64,000 bases of DNA from Bradyrhizobium sp. Rc3b (lineage in GTDB: Bacteria > Pseudomonadota > Alphaproteobacteria > Rhizobiales > Xanthobacteraceae), in NCBI RefSeq assembly GCF_900114915.1, contig NZ_FOUS01000011.1, positions 124,001 to 188,000 on the forward strand, in the 5' to 3' direction. The notes under the pieces are model-generated. The model had not been told where the DNA came from and did not search any database. It was given only the letters and a program-made list of their open reading frames with translations. Shown piece after piece: positions 8,751 through 15,826 of the stretch; position 1 is the stretch's first letter; every line of letters begins with the position of its first letter. The position numbers and the translations under genes were made by a program.

Positions 8751-8877
8751 GTCACTGCGAGCGCGGTCTCGTAGGGTGGGCAAAGGCGCGTCAGCGCCGT
8801 GCCCACCATTTCTCCGTAATAGCAACAGAACGTGGGCACGCTTACGCTTTGCCCACCCTACGCCTTCTCGCAATGAC
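8751..8877. repeat. Nested palindromes: GTAGGGTGGGCAAAG element inside a GTCATTGCGAG element
   Basis: The outer arms are GTCACTGCGAG (8751-8761) and CTCGCAATGAC (8867-8877), with one mismatch. Inside, GTAGGGTGGGCAAAG (8771-8785) pairs perfectly over 15 bp with its complement at 8847-8861. Further GTAGGGTGGGC copies lie at 15697-15786 and 27491-27612. The arrangement looks like one repeat family inserted into another. Confidence 0.85.
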
Positions 8878-8912
8878 GACGTAGTGAGAACCTACGCCCT
8901 TGCCCGACCACA

Positions 8913-8936
8913 ATGCTTCGGCTACCATCGAAGCAT
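8913..8936. promoter_or_regulatory. Candidate operator overlapping the start codon of the ArsR-type regulator
   Basis: A perfect inverted repeat, ATGCTTCG - 8 nt - CGAAGCAT, spans 8913-8936. Its last two bases are the first two of the regulator's ATG. Position and symmetry fit a dimeric winged-helix repressor autoregulating its own translation start or promoter. Binding is inferred, not shown. Confidence 0.5.
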
Positions 8937-9633
8937 GAAATCAGGACCCGACATCGCCCTGGTCGCTTCGCTGGTCGGCGATCCCGCGCGCGCCAACATG
9001 CTCACCGCGCTGATGAACGGCCGCGCGCTCACGGCGAGCGAGCTGGCGCAGGAGGCCGGCATCACGCCGCAGACTGCGAGCTCGCATCTGGCCAAGCTCG
9101 AGGCCGGCGGGCTGGTCGAGCCGGAGAAGCAGGGCCGCCACCGCTACTATCGCCTCACCGACGACGACGTCGCCAGCGTGCTAGAGGGCCTTGCAGGCCT
9201 TGCCGCGCGCACCGGCCACATGCGCGTGCGCACCGGGCCGAAGGATCCCGCCTTGCGGCGCGCGCGGATCTGCTACGACCACCTCGCCGGCGATCTCGGC
9301 GTGCAGATGCTCGATTCCCTGCGCGAGCGGCATCTGGTCAAGCAGAAGAAGCAGGACATCGAGCTGACGGCCGAGGGCGAACGCTTTCTCGCCAGGCATC
9401 TGCAGATCTCGCCCGGCATGCTCACCCATCCACGTCGCCCGGTGTGCAAAGCCTGCCTCGACTGGAGCGAACGGCGCCATCATCTCGCCGGCACGCTCGG
9501 GGCCGCCATGATGCAGCGCTTCGCCGAGCTGAAATGGGCGGCTCGCGATGCCACGCCCGGCAGTCGTGTCGTCAACTTCACCCGCACCGGCGAGAAGCAG
9601 TTTGCCGCGCTGTTCGGCGACGGGAAGGACTGA
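8935..9633 (+). CDS. ArsR/SmtB-type winged-helix transcriptional regulator
   Basis: A 232-residue regulator. The N-terminal 90 residues form a winged helix-turn-helix (ELAQEAGITPQTASSHLAKL followed by the wing GRHRYYRLTDDDV). The longer C-terminal part (about 110-232) contains a second helix-rich region and cysteines in the RRPVCKACLDW segment. Classic ArsR metal-binding CxC is not seen in the HTH helix, so the inducer is unlikely to be sensed in the standard way. It is divergent from the NIPSNAP/ABM operon, a likely target along with itself. The ATG at 8935 gives the standard N-terminus; longer in-frame extensions run through the repeat. Confidence 0.87.
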   Translation: MKSGPDIALVASLVGDPARANMLTALMNGRALTASELAQEAGITPQTASSHLAKLEAGGLVEPEKQGRHRYYRLTDDDVASVLEGLAGLAARTGHMRVRTGPKDPALRRARICYDHLAGDLGVQMLDSLRERHLVKQKKQDIELTAEGERFLARHLQISPGMLTHPRRPVCKACLDWSERRHHLAGTLGAAMMQRFAELKWAARDATPGSRVVNFTRTGEKQFAALFGDGKD

Positions 9634-9949
9634 TCACGCGCCGCCACACCGGCAACGCGCGCCTCAAATGCCCCCGGCCCCGGCGTCATGGAGGATTGCT
9701 GCCGGGCCGGACGCCGACGCCTATGTCTGCCGCGCCAAGCCGCATGCCGGGAACGTTCATGCCGCATTCAGGTCATGATTGGCAGGTTTGGATCGCGCCG
9801 TGCCGGCATGTTGCAAAATTAACATGTCGAATCGTGTCTTTTGATTCATTGTGCGCCGCAAGCGCCAAGCTCCCAAAGACTTGCTCCAAAGACCTGCCTC
9901 CAAAGACTTGCCCCCAAAGACTTGCCCCAAGGACGAGAAGGAAGATCAC
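9634..9949. other. Intergenic region upstream of the GCG_CRPN gene
   Basis: This 316-bp stretch has no convincing gene. Its first half is GC-rich without clear structure. A short AT-richer patch (about 9812-9850) could contain a promoter, but no strong -35/-10 pair stands out. The last 80 bp hold the 14-bp tandem repeats described separately. Confidence 0.6.
9869..9934. repeat. Short tandem repeat, about 14-bp unit, 4-5 copies
   Basis: Consecutive degenerate units of the form GCYYCCAAAGACTT (13-14 bp each) start at about 9869, 9883, 9896, 9910 and 9924, ending 15 bp before the ATG of the GCG_CRPN gene. They lie in its leader. The unit length is not a multiple of three overall, so they are not a coding repeat. 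Confidence 0.75.
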
Positions 9950-10198
9950 ATGAAATACCTGTTCGCCGCCGCCATGCTCGCCAGCGCGGTTGTCGGTTTC
10001 AGCGAGGCCGCCAGCGCCGCGCAGGGTTGCGGCCCGGGTTGGTATCGTGGCGCCTACGGCGGTTGCCGCCCGATGCGCGGCGCGGTCGTCGTGCGCCCCG
10101 CCCCGGTGGTGGTCGCTCCGCCAGTCGTCGTCGTGCCGCGCGCGCGTGTGTGCCCCTATGGCTTCCGCTGGTACGCCGGCCGCTGCCGCCCGTTCTGA
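9950..10198 (+). CDS. GCG_CRPN domain small secreted protein
   Basis: An 82-residue exported protein. A signal peptide (MKYLFAAAMLASAVVGFSEA) is followed by a short cysteine/glycine motif QGCGPGWYRGAYGGCRP, a Val/Pro-rich linker and the closing motif CPYGFRWYAGRCRPF. The paired Cys-Gly-rich motifs are characteristic of the small GCG_CRPN-type proteins common in Bradyrhizobium and relatives. Their role is unknown, and disulfide-linked periplasmic structure is likely. An in-frame upstream extension runs through the tandem repeats; the ATG at 9950 is chosen because it begins the signal peptide. Confidence 0.85.
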   Translation: MKYLFAAAMLASAVVGFSEAASAAQGCGPGWYRGAYGGCRPMRGAVVVRPAPVVVAPPVVVVPRARVCPYGFRWYAGRCRPF

Positions 10199-10216
10199 TC
10201 TCTTTGCATCGCAAAG

Positions 10217-10255
10217 ATGGCCGCGCAGATTCAGCCTGCGCGGCCATTTTCGTTT
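10217..10255 (+). terminator. Rho-independent terminator
   Basis: ATGGCCGCGCA (10217-10227) pairs perfectly with TGCGCGGCCAT (10237-10247), a 9-nt loop between them, followed by TTTCGTTTT. It lies just after the GCG_CRPN gene. Confidence 0.88.
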
Positions 10256-10317
10256 TCAGGCTTGTTCGTTTTCAGGCTTGCCGCCGACTAATCGTCCGCC
10301 GTGGAGTTTGAGCGGCC

Positions 10318-10352
10318 AGAAACGAAACGGGGACCGCGGCTGCGATCCCCGT
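10318..10352 (-). terminator. Terminator of the Tat-exported small protein gene
   Basis: ACGGGGA (10327-10333) pairs with TCCCCGT (10346-10352). Read on the minus strand the hairpin is followed by TTTCGTTT. It lies 24 bp downstream of the minus-strand stop codon at 10376. Confidence 0.65.
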
Positions 10353-10375
10353 CTAAATTCGCGGCTTGCCGCGGC

Positions 10376-10651
10376 TCACCAGTGGCGGCGGTGCCAGCGC
10401 CGGCGACGCCAGCCCCAATGACGGTGACCCCAGCCCCGGTGGCGGCCATGCCAGTGAACCTGTTCCGGCGTCAGCTTGGCGGCTTCCTCGCCGGTGGTGA
10501 CGGCAGGATGAGCGTCGGGGTTGTCTTGCGGCATGCGCGCGGGATCGCCGACCGGCTGCGGCGACAACGGCGCGGCCTGCGCGGTCGCGGCGAAGGCGGC
10601 GGCGCCCGCCGTCACTCCCAATGCAAGTTTCAAAAAGTTCCGGCGCTCCAT
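10376..10651 (-). CDS. Hypothetical twin-arginine-signal protein with His/Trp/Arg-rich C-terminus
   Basis: A 91-residue protein. It starts with a twin-arginine signal (MERRNFLKLALGVTAGAAAF, cleavage near AQA), which predicts export in folded form by the Tat system. The mature part is short and ends in an unusual run of His, Trp, Gly and Arg (residues about 66-91, e.g. WHGRHRGWGHRHWGWR). Such a composition could bind metals or acidic polymers, but no known domain is visible. The ATG follows GAGGAC. It is convergent with the GCG_CRPN gene; a terminator separates them. Confidence 0.75.
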   Translation of the reverse strand: MERRNFLKLALGVTAGAAAFAATAQAAPLSPQPVGDPARMPQDNPDAHPAVTTGEEAAKLTPEQVHWHGRHRGWGHRHWGWRRRRWHRRHW

Positions 10652-10783
10652 GACATGTCCTCTAGGCTACCTGGCAAGTGATGCAGAGGGAGTGTCGCGG
10701 TCACGACATGAACCAAGGCTGAATCCCGTGTTCAGATTCAGAAATGAAGTGAGATGGAGAATTCGTAGCCTGGATGGACCTCG

Positions 10784-11098
10784 CTACTTCGCAAACTCCT
10801 GCGCCAGCACCAGCGTCTCGCGTGAACGCTTGACGTCGGGCCAGTCGCGGTTGAAATCGGCGACGAGCTGGTTGAGCGCATCGCCCTTCAGCATCGCCGC
10901 GAGCTTGGCCTCGTCATCGAACTGATACATCGCCTGATGCAGCGAGGGATCGTCCAGGCTCCAGAATCGCCAGGCTTTGCTCACGCCGAATGCCTTCACC
11001 GCGTCGGGCACATGTTCCGTCTCGTACCATCGGTCGAAAGCGGCGCGCTTGCCGGGATCGGTGACGATGGCGCGAACGACGAAGAAGGCAGCGGGCAT
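10784..11098 (-). CDS. Hypothetical ferredoxin-like-fold (dimeric alpha-beta barrel) protein
   Basis: A 104-residue protein beginning MPAAFFVVRAIVTDPGKRAAF, with the pattern RWYETEHVPDAVKAFG typical of small ABM/EthD-like dimeric barrel proteins. The ATG has an AGGAGG ribosome-binding site 7 nt upstream, which decides the start against a longer upstream frame. The gene is divergent from the GST gene (130 bp between starts). The family's biochemical role is mostly unknown. No catalytic residues can be assigned. Confidence 0.82.
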   Translation of the reverse strand: MPAAFFVVRAIVTDPGKRAAFDRWYETEHVPDAVKAFGVSKAWRFWSLDDPSLHQAMYQFDDEAKLAAMLKGDALNQLVADFNRDWPDVKRSRETLVLAQEFAK

Positions 11099-11228
11099 CG
11101 GATTTCCTCCTGTTGTTTGGCGCGAACCTAGCCGGATAAGTCGCCGCCGACAAAAAGAGTTGGCGCGGGTGTCGGAACGGACGCCCTTCGCTCGTCCTTT
11201 GTTTCGAACCAGGACACGGAGACAGCAA

Positions 11229-11879
11229 ATGGCCGACCTCACCCTGACCACCTTCAATTGGGTTCCCGAACCGCCGCGAGGATTCGTGCGCGACCTTCGC
11301 GTGCGCTGGGCGCTCGAAGAGGCCGCGCTGCCCTATCGCGTCGCAAGCGCCCCGTTCGACGATCGCGGCGCCGCACATTTCGCGCATCAGCCTTTCGGCC
11401 AGGTGCCCTGGCTGACCGACGGCGACCTCTCGATCTTCGAGACCGGCGCGATCCTGCTGCATCTCGGCAGGCTCAGCGAGAAGCTGATGCCATCCGATCC
11501 GCGCGGTCGCACTGAAGCGACGGAATGGGTGTTCGCGGCGCTCAATTCGGTGGAGATGGCCAGCCTGCCCTGGGGAATGTCGAAGTTCATGGGACATCCG
11601 ACCGACACGGCGGCGTGGAAATTCGTGGACGACTTCCTCAAGCTTCGGCTGAAGCATCTCGAGCCGGTGCTGGCCGGCCGCGAATGGCTGGCCGGCTCCT
11701 TCTCCGTCGCCGACATCCTGATGTCGGACGTGCTGCGCGTCGTCGATGGTTTCGACGGGCTGGCGGACAGTCCCGCCTGCCGCGCCTACGTCGCGCGTGC
11801 CACAGCCCGCCCGGCGTTCGCCAAGGCCCACGCCGACCAGATGGCGCATTTCGCTGCGGCGGATAAAGCGCGCTCGTAA
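11229..11879 (+). CDS. Glutathione S-transferase family protein
   Basis: A 216-residue cytosolic GST-fold protein. The N-terminal thioredoxin-like domain (about 1-85) includes VRWALEEAALPYRV and the cis-Pro segment GQVPWLTDGDLSIFETGAIL. An all-helical C-terminal domain (about 95-205) contains AGSFSVADILMSDVLR, the family N-capping/hydrophobic-staple region. Such enzymes conjugate glutathione to electrophiles or act in isomerisation; the substrate is not evident. GGAG lies about 9 nt before the ATG. A palindromic repeat follows immediately. Confidence 0.9.
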   Translation: MADLTLTTFNWVPEPPRGFVRDLRVRWALEEAALPYRVASAPFDDRGAAHFAHQPFGQVPWLTDGDLSIFETGAILLHLGRLSEKLMPSDPRGRTEATEWVFAALNSVEMASLPWGMSKFMGHPTDTAAWKFVDDFLKLRLKHLEPVLAGREWLAGSFSVADILMSDVLRVVDGFDGLADSPACRAYVARATARPAFAKAHADQMAHFAAADKARS

Positions 11880-11882
11880 TTC

Positions 11883-11973
11883 GTAGGGCGGATTAGGCGA
11901 AGCCGTAATCCGCCAACGCCTGCACCCGGCGATAAAGACATTGGCGGATTACGCTGTCGCTAATCCGCCCTAC
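11883..11973. repeat. Intergenic palindrome, GTAGGGCGGATTA family, copy 2
   Basis: The outer arms GTAGGGCGGATTA (11883-11895) and TAATCCGCCCTAC (11961-11973) are perfect over 13 bp. An inner pair, GTAATCCGCCAA and TTGGCGGATTAC, is also perfect. It has the same architecture as the copy at 734-822. It ends 3 bp from the stop of the next minus-strand gene. Confidence 0.85.
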
Positions 11974-11976
11974 ACC

Positions 11977-12324
11977 TCATACCAGCTTCAGCGGTGCATC
12001 AGCCACGACGCGCAGGTCGATGCTGCCAATCAACGCCGCACGTCGCGCCTCCGCAGCGCTGATAGCATCGTCCGTCTGCCGCAACGTGCTGACGTTCGAG
12101 CCCAGCGACACGATCCCGCCAAGTACCAACGCGATCGATCCGAGGGCTGCGGTCTGACCGAAGCCGAACACGCCGAGGATTGTCACCAACAGCAGCGCCG
12201 CCCCGCCCCCGATCGCGATCTTGGAGGCAAGGATGTACTTCCGGCACCGCTCCGCGATCTCGGCGAGCCGCTCGATGCGATCTTCAATATCGGAGATTTC
12301 GTCGGTCGGATCGTCTTCGGTCAT
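11977..12324 (-). CDS. Hypothetical two-helix membrane protein
   Basis: A 115-residue protein. An acidic N-terminal amphipathic stretch (MTEDDPTDEISDIEDRIERL, probable coiled coil to about residue 30) is followed by two hydrophobic helices (about 33-55 and 60-78) and a helical cytoplasmic tail with many Ala, Asp and Arg residues. The ATG overlaps the upstream gene's stop by 4 nt, so the two are translationally coupled. I recognise no family. Its tight pairing with a small soluble protein suggests they act together. Confidence 0.75.
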   Translation of the reverse strand: MTEDDPTDEISDIEDRIERLAEIAERCRKYILASKIAIGGGAALLLVTILGVFGFGQTAALGSIALVLGGIVSLGSNVSTLRQTDDAISAAEARRAALIGSIDLRVVADAPLKLV

Positions 12325-12665
12325 TGTTGAGCAAGCTCGAGTGCTAAATCAAGTCTACGACGACCCACTTTACCAATAGTCCTGCGATACACCTCAACAC
12401 TGCTTTTCTCGAAGACGATCTCGCTGCTGCTCACGTCGCGAGGAAGCTCAATATGAACAACAGCGCCCCCATCAACAAGCACGTCGTACAGCTCCTCTGT
12501 TTGTTCTGGAATGTAACGTACAATGTAGAAGTTCCGAGTGATCGACTGCAGACGGAGCCGAAGCAAGGATACCAACCTTCGTGAGGCCGGCGCCGAGAGC
12601 AGGTGCTCGCGACCCGCTTCCAGCTCCCCGATCATTTGCTTTTCGGACCGACGGCGCGGCGTCAC
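12321..12665 (-). CDS. Hypothetical protein coupled to a membrane partner
   Basis: A protein of about 114 residues (GTG start at 12665, preceded by AGGGA) or 104 residues (ATG at 12635, weak ribosome-binding site). The conserved-looking core begins MIGELEAGREHLLSAPASRR. It continues with alternating beta segments (FYIVRYIPEQTEELYDVLVD, VVHIELPRD) and ends in a helical tail. The frame is also open upstream to 12728. No known domain is recognised. The stop overlaps the start of the two-helix membrane protein by 4 nt. It lies downstream of and on the same strand as pccB, 64-95 bp away depending on the start. Confidence 0.6.
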   Translation of the reverse strand: MTPRRRSEKQMIGELEAGREHLLSAPASRRLVSLLRLRLQSITRNFYIVRYIPEQTEELYDVLVDGGAVVHIELPRDVSSSEIVFEKSSVEVYRRTIGKVGRRRLDLALELAQQ

Positions 12666-12729
12666 TGCGCTTCCCTGCTTCCGACCAGTAGCCCCCGCAT
12701 GAGCGGGGCACACCCGGGCTACGGTCATC

Positions 12730-14262
12730 TCACAACGGCAAATTGTCGTGCTTCTTCGCCGGCGCTTCCACCTTCTTGTCCTTCAGCATCGCCAGCGCCC
12801 GTGCGATGCGCTTGCGGGTCGAATGCGGCATGATGACGTCGTCAATGTAGCCGCGTTCGGCGGCAATGAAGGGTGACAGGAAGCGGTCTTCGTATTCCTT
12901 GGTGCGCGCGGTGATCTTGTCGGGGTCGCCGATGTCGGAGCGGAAGATGATCTCGACCGCGCCCTTGGCGCCCATCACCGCGATCTGGGCGGTCGGCCAG
13001 GCGTAGTTCATGTCGGCGCCGATCTCCTTGGAGGCCATGACGTCGAAGGCGCCGCCATAGGCCTTGCGGGTGATGATGGTGACGAGCGGCACGGTGCATT
13101 GCGAATAGGCGAACAGTAGCTTTGCGCCGTGCTTGATCAGGCCGCCATATTCCTGCGCGGTGCCCGGCAGGAAGCCCGGCACGTCGACGAAGGTGACGAT
13201 CGGGATGTTGAAGGCGTCGCAGAAGCGGACGAAGCGCGCGGCTTTCCGCGATGCGTCGCTGTCGAGCACGCCGGCCAGCACCATCGGCTGGTTGGCGACG
13301 AAGCCGACGGTACGGCCCGCGATGCGGCCGAAGCCCGTGACGATGTTCTTGGCGAACATGTCCGCGATCTCGAAGAAGTCGCCCTCATCCACGACCTTCA
13401 GGATCAATTCCTTCATGTCGTAGGGCTTGTTCGGATTGTCCGGGATCAGCGTGTCGAGCGACATGTCGACACGACCGATGTCGTCGAAGCTCGGCCATTC
13501 CGGCACGCCGTCACTGTTGTTGGACGGCAGGAAGTCGATCAGGCGGCGCATCTGCAGAAGCGTCTCGACGTCGTTCTCGAAGGCGCCGTCGGCAATCGAG
13601 GAGCGCGTCGCGTGCACCGAGGCACCGCCGAGCTCTTCGGCGGTGACGACCTCGTTGGTGACGGTCTTCACGACGTCAGGACCGGTCACGAACATGTAGC
13701 TGGTGTTCTTCACCATGAAGATGAAGTCGGTCATCGCAGGCGAATAGACGTCGCCGCCGGCACAAGGGCCCATGATGACGGAGATCTGCGGGATCACGCC
13801 GGAGGCGAGCACGTTGCGGCGGAACACGTAGGAATAGCCGGCGAGCGCGGCGACACCCTCCTGGATGCGGGCGCCGCCCGCGTCATAAAGGCCGATGATG
13901 GGCGCCCGCGCCTTCATCGCCATGTCCTGGAGTTTTGTGATCTTCAGCGCGTGCGTTTCCGAGAGCGAGCCGCCGAACACCGTAAAATCCTTGGCGAACA
14001 CGAACGTCTTGCGGCCGTTGACGGTGCCCCACCCCGTGACGACGCCGTCGCCGGGCACCTTGTTCTTCTCCATGCCGAACTCGGTGGAGCGGTGCTCGAC
14101 GAACATGTCGAACTCCTCGAACGATCCCTTGTCGAGCAACAGCTCGATACGCTCACGCGCGGTCAGCTTGCCGCGGGCGTGCTGCGCCTCGATGCGCTTC
14201 TCCCCGCCGCCGAGCTTTGCGCCGGCGCGACGATCTTCAAGGGCGTCCAGGATGTGTTTCAT
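12730..14262 (-). CDS. pccB: Acyl-CoA carboxylase carboxyltransferase (beta) subunit, propionyl-CoA carboxylase type
   Basis: A 510-residue carboxyltransferase. It transfers a carboxyl group from biotin on the alpha subunit to propionyl-CoA (or a related acyl-CoA), giving methylmalonyl-CoA. Two crotonase-fold halves are visible: the N-terminal acyl-CoA side (GGARIQEGVAALAGYS near 130) and the C-terminal biotin side (VPGFLPGTAQEYGGLIKHGA and AYGGAFDVMASKEIGAD). Length and sequence match PccB rather than AccD. The gene for the biotin carboxylase partner is not in the window. GGGAG precedes the ATG. The enzyme would serve propionate, odd-chain fatty acid and branched amino-acid degradation. Confidence 0.93.
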   Translation of the reverse strand: MKHILDALEDRRAGAKLGGGEKRIEAQHARGKLTARERIELLLDKGSFEEFDMFVEHRSTEFGMEKNKVPGDGVVTGWGTVNGRKTFVFAKDFTVFGGSLSETHALKITKLQDMAMKARAPIIGLYDAGGARIQEGVAALAGYSYVFRRNVLASGVIPQISVIMGPCAGGDVYSPAMTDFIFMVKNTSYMFVTGPDVVKTVTNEVVTAEELGGASVHATRSSIADGAFENDVETLLQMRRLIDFLPSNNSDGVPEWPSFDDIGRVDMSLDTLIPDNPNKPYDMKELILKVVDEGDFFEIADMFAKNIVTGFGRIAGRTVGFVANQPMVLAGVLDSDASRKAARFVRFCDAFNIPIVTFVDVPGFLPGTAQEYGGLIKHGAKLLFAYSQCTVPLVTIITRKAYGGAFDVMASKEIGADMNYAWPTAQIAVMGAKGAVEIIFRSDIGDPDKITARTKEYEDRFLSPFIAAERGYIDDVIMPHSTRKRIARALAMLKDKKVEAPAKKHDNLPL

Positions 14263-14400
14263 TTGCTCCCGCCAGTTCTTAAGTGATGCGGGGTTCTAAC
14301 ACGGCATTTTGCGGACCGGAAAGCGCCTTTCCGCGCCGCAGGGCTGCCCTGTCCGGGCTAAAAGCGTGAGAGATTACAAAGTTTTGCCCGGGAGGCGAGC

Positions 14401-14805
14401 ATGGACGAGAGAATGGCCGAGACTGGTGCGGCGACGGGCGGCGTCAACATCCTGCTGCGGCTGGAGGGCCTCACCCTGTTTATCGGGATGGTGATGCTTT
14501 ACTGGGCCTGGGACGGCTCCTGGCTGGTCTTTGCCCTGCTCTTCTTCGTCCCCGATCTCAGCTTCCTGGCATACCTGTCCGACGCCAAATTCGGCGCGCT
14601 GATCTACAACGCCGCCCACAGCTACATGGCGCCGGTGTCGCTGCTGACGCTGGGCTTCGGCCTCGGCTCGCCGCTCACCTTGTCCATCGCCTTGATCTGG
14701 CTCGCCCATATCGGCATCGACCGCGCGCTCGGCTATGGCCTGAAATATTCCGCCGGGTTCGGCTTCACCCATCTGGGCCGGATCGGGCGGCAAAAGGACG
14801 CCTGA
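14401..14805 (+). CDS. DUF4260 family membrane protein
   Basis: A 134-residue inner-membrane protein with about four hydrophobic helices. Motifs typical of DUF4260 are present: LLRLEGLTLFIGMVMLYW, FFVPDLSFLAYLSD, YNAAHSYMAP and HIGIDRALGYGLKY. The function of the family is unknown. The ATG follows GGGAGGC at good spacing. The gene is divergent from pccB with 138 bp between starts. Polar residues inside helices (Asp, His) are a family trait. Confidence 0.85.
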   Translation: MDERMAETGAATGGVNILLRLEGLTLFIGMVMLYWAWDGSWLVFALLFFVPDLSFLAYLSDAKFGALIYNAAHSYMAPVSLLTLGFGLGSPLTLSIALIWLAHIGIDRALGYGLKYSAGFGFTHLGRIGRQKDA

Positions 14806-14958
14806 CGCGCACGAATTTGGTCGCCCGGCCCGGTTGACCGGGCCTGCCGATTCAGGCTTGCTTCGCGCTCGCGATCAGGCGCCGAATGTTGCGTGAGCTC
14901 AGTTGGTACGGCGGCGGTCATTACGCCTTGGCTCGAGCATCACGCATGCATCACTGAG

Positions 14959-15552
14959 ATGTCCGCGACGGTCGTCCCCCTGCCGCCGAACTCGTCGTCC
15001 CAAACCATCGACTTCCTGCGGCGGATGGCCAGCATGGTGTCGGGGCGGAACGGCGAGATGCTGCTGCGCGCCGCAAGCCTGATCGAGTCGCTGGCGCAGC
15101 GGGCCATGTCGGCCGAGCGGCTCTATCATGAGCAGTTGGATGCGAGCACGCGTAACGCCGAGCTGCGCGAGGCCGCCGATCTCGCCTCCGATGCCATGGT
15201 CGGCCAGATCGAGGTGCTGCGGGCGCAGCTTGCCGAGGTCACCGCAGCAGCCGCCGCCGAGCGCGCCGCCTTCGATGCCGAGCGCGGCAAGCTGATCGGC
15301 GTGATGCAGAATGCCGAGAGCCATATCGGCAAGCTCACGACCGAGCTGGACAGCTTGCGTGCCTCCGTCGACAGCTTCAACGCGACCGCGGTCTCCGTGC
15401 CGATCGAGGTGCTGCGGCTGGCGCGGACGCAGTTCGATTTCCTCTCCGCCGGGTTTGCCCGCAAGGGCGACGTGATCTCGCAGGCGATGAGCGAGATCGG
15501 CGGCTTTGCGATCGACCAGGCGCTGACGGCGAAGAAGAGCGACACCGCCTGA
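14959..15552 (+). CDS. Hypothetical coiled-coil protein
   Basis: A 197-residue, mostly helical protein with no membrane segment. After a Pro/Ser-rich N-terminus, residues about 20-150 are rich in Ala, Glu, Arg and Leu with heptad character (QIEVLRAQLAEVTAAAAAER). The C-terminal part (PIEVLRLARTQFDFLSAGFA) is more hydrophobic. I recognise no domain, but the C-terminal segment resembles phasin-like helical proteins only in composition. The ATG at 14959 is preferred over a GTG 66 nt upstream; neither has a strong ribosome-binding site. Confidence 0.65.
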   Translation: MSATVVPLPPNSSSQTIDFLRRMASMVSGRNGEMLLRAASLIESLAQRAMSAERLYHEQLDASTRNAELREAADLASDAMVGQIEVLRAQLAEVTAAAAAERAAFDAERGKLIGVMQNAESHIGKLTTELDSLRASVDSFNATAVSVPIEVLRLARTQFDFLSAGFARKGDVISQAMSEIGGFAIDQALTAKKSDTA

Positions 15553-15553
15553 G

Positions 15554-15670
15554 GCGGTCGCCCCTGCCTACGTCGAGCTCAACCCGCATGTCGGCGGCAA
15601 TCCGAAGACGGCTGCCGAGTCGCGCAAGGCGGTGGAGGAGTTTTTGCAGGTGTTGTTCAAGTTGGGGTGA
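15554..15670 (+). pseudogene. Short orphan coding remnant (C-terminal fragment of an unidentified gene)
   Basis: A 38-codon frame ending in TGA at 15668-15670 reads VELNPHVGGNPKTAAESRK then AVEEFLQVLFKLG. This looks like a genuine protein C-terminus with helical character. It has no start codon of its own and is in the +1 frame relative to the coiled-coil gene that ends at 15552. It could be a decayed gene end, or the former C-terminus of the upstream gene separated by a frameshift. No family was recognised. Confidence 0.4.
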
Positions 15671-15696
15671 GAGGCATCTCGGCCTGCACCGGTGCC

Positions 15697-15786
15697 GTAG
15701 GGTGGGCAAAGCGTAGCGTGCCCACGAATCGTCGCTTACGGCATAAAGATCGTGGGCACGGCGCTACGCGCCTTTGCCCACCCTAC
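15697..15786. repeat. Intergenic palindrome, GTAGGGTGGGCAAAG family, copy 2
   Basis: GTAGGGTGGGCAAAG (15697-15711) pairs perfectly with its complement at 15772-15786, extended by flanking CC/GG. The centre contains additional GTGGGCACG/CGTGCCCAC inversions. It lies between the orphan fragment and the beta-lactamase gene. Confidence 0.88.
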
Positions 15787-15826
15787 GGCGGCTGCGCTCG
15801 ACGAGAACGATTGCACCACTCACAGG

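Noticed and set aside
9869..9934. CRISPR-like array
   Set aside because: Units are 13-14 bp and contiguous with no spacers, and no cas gene is present.
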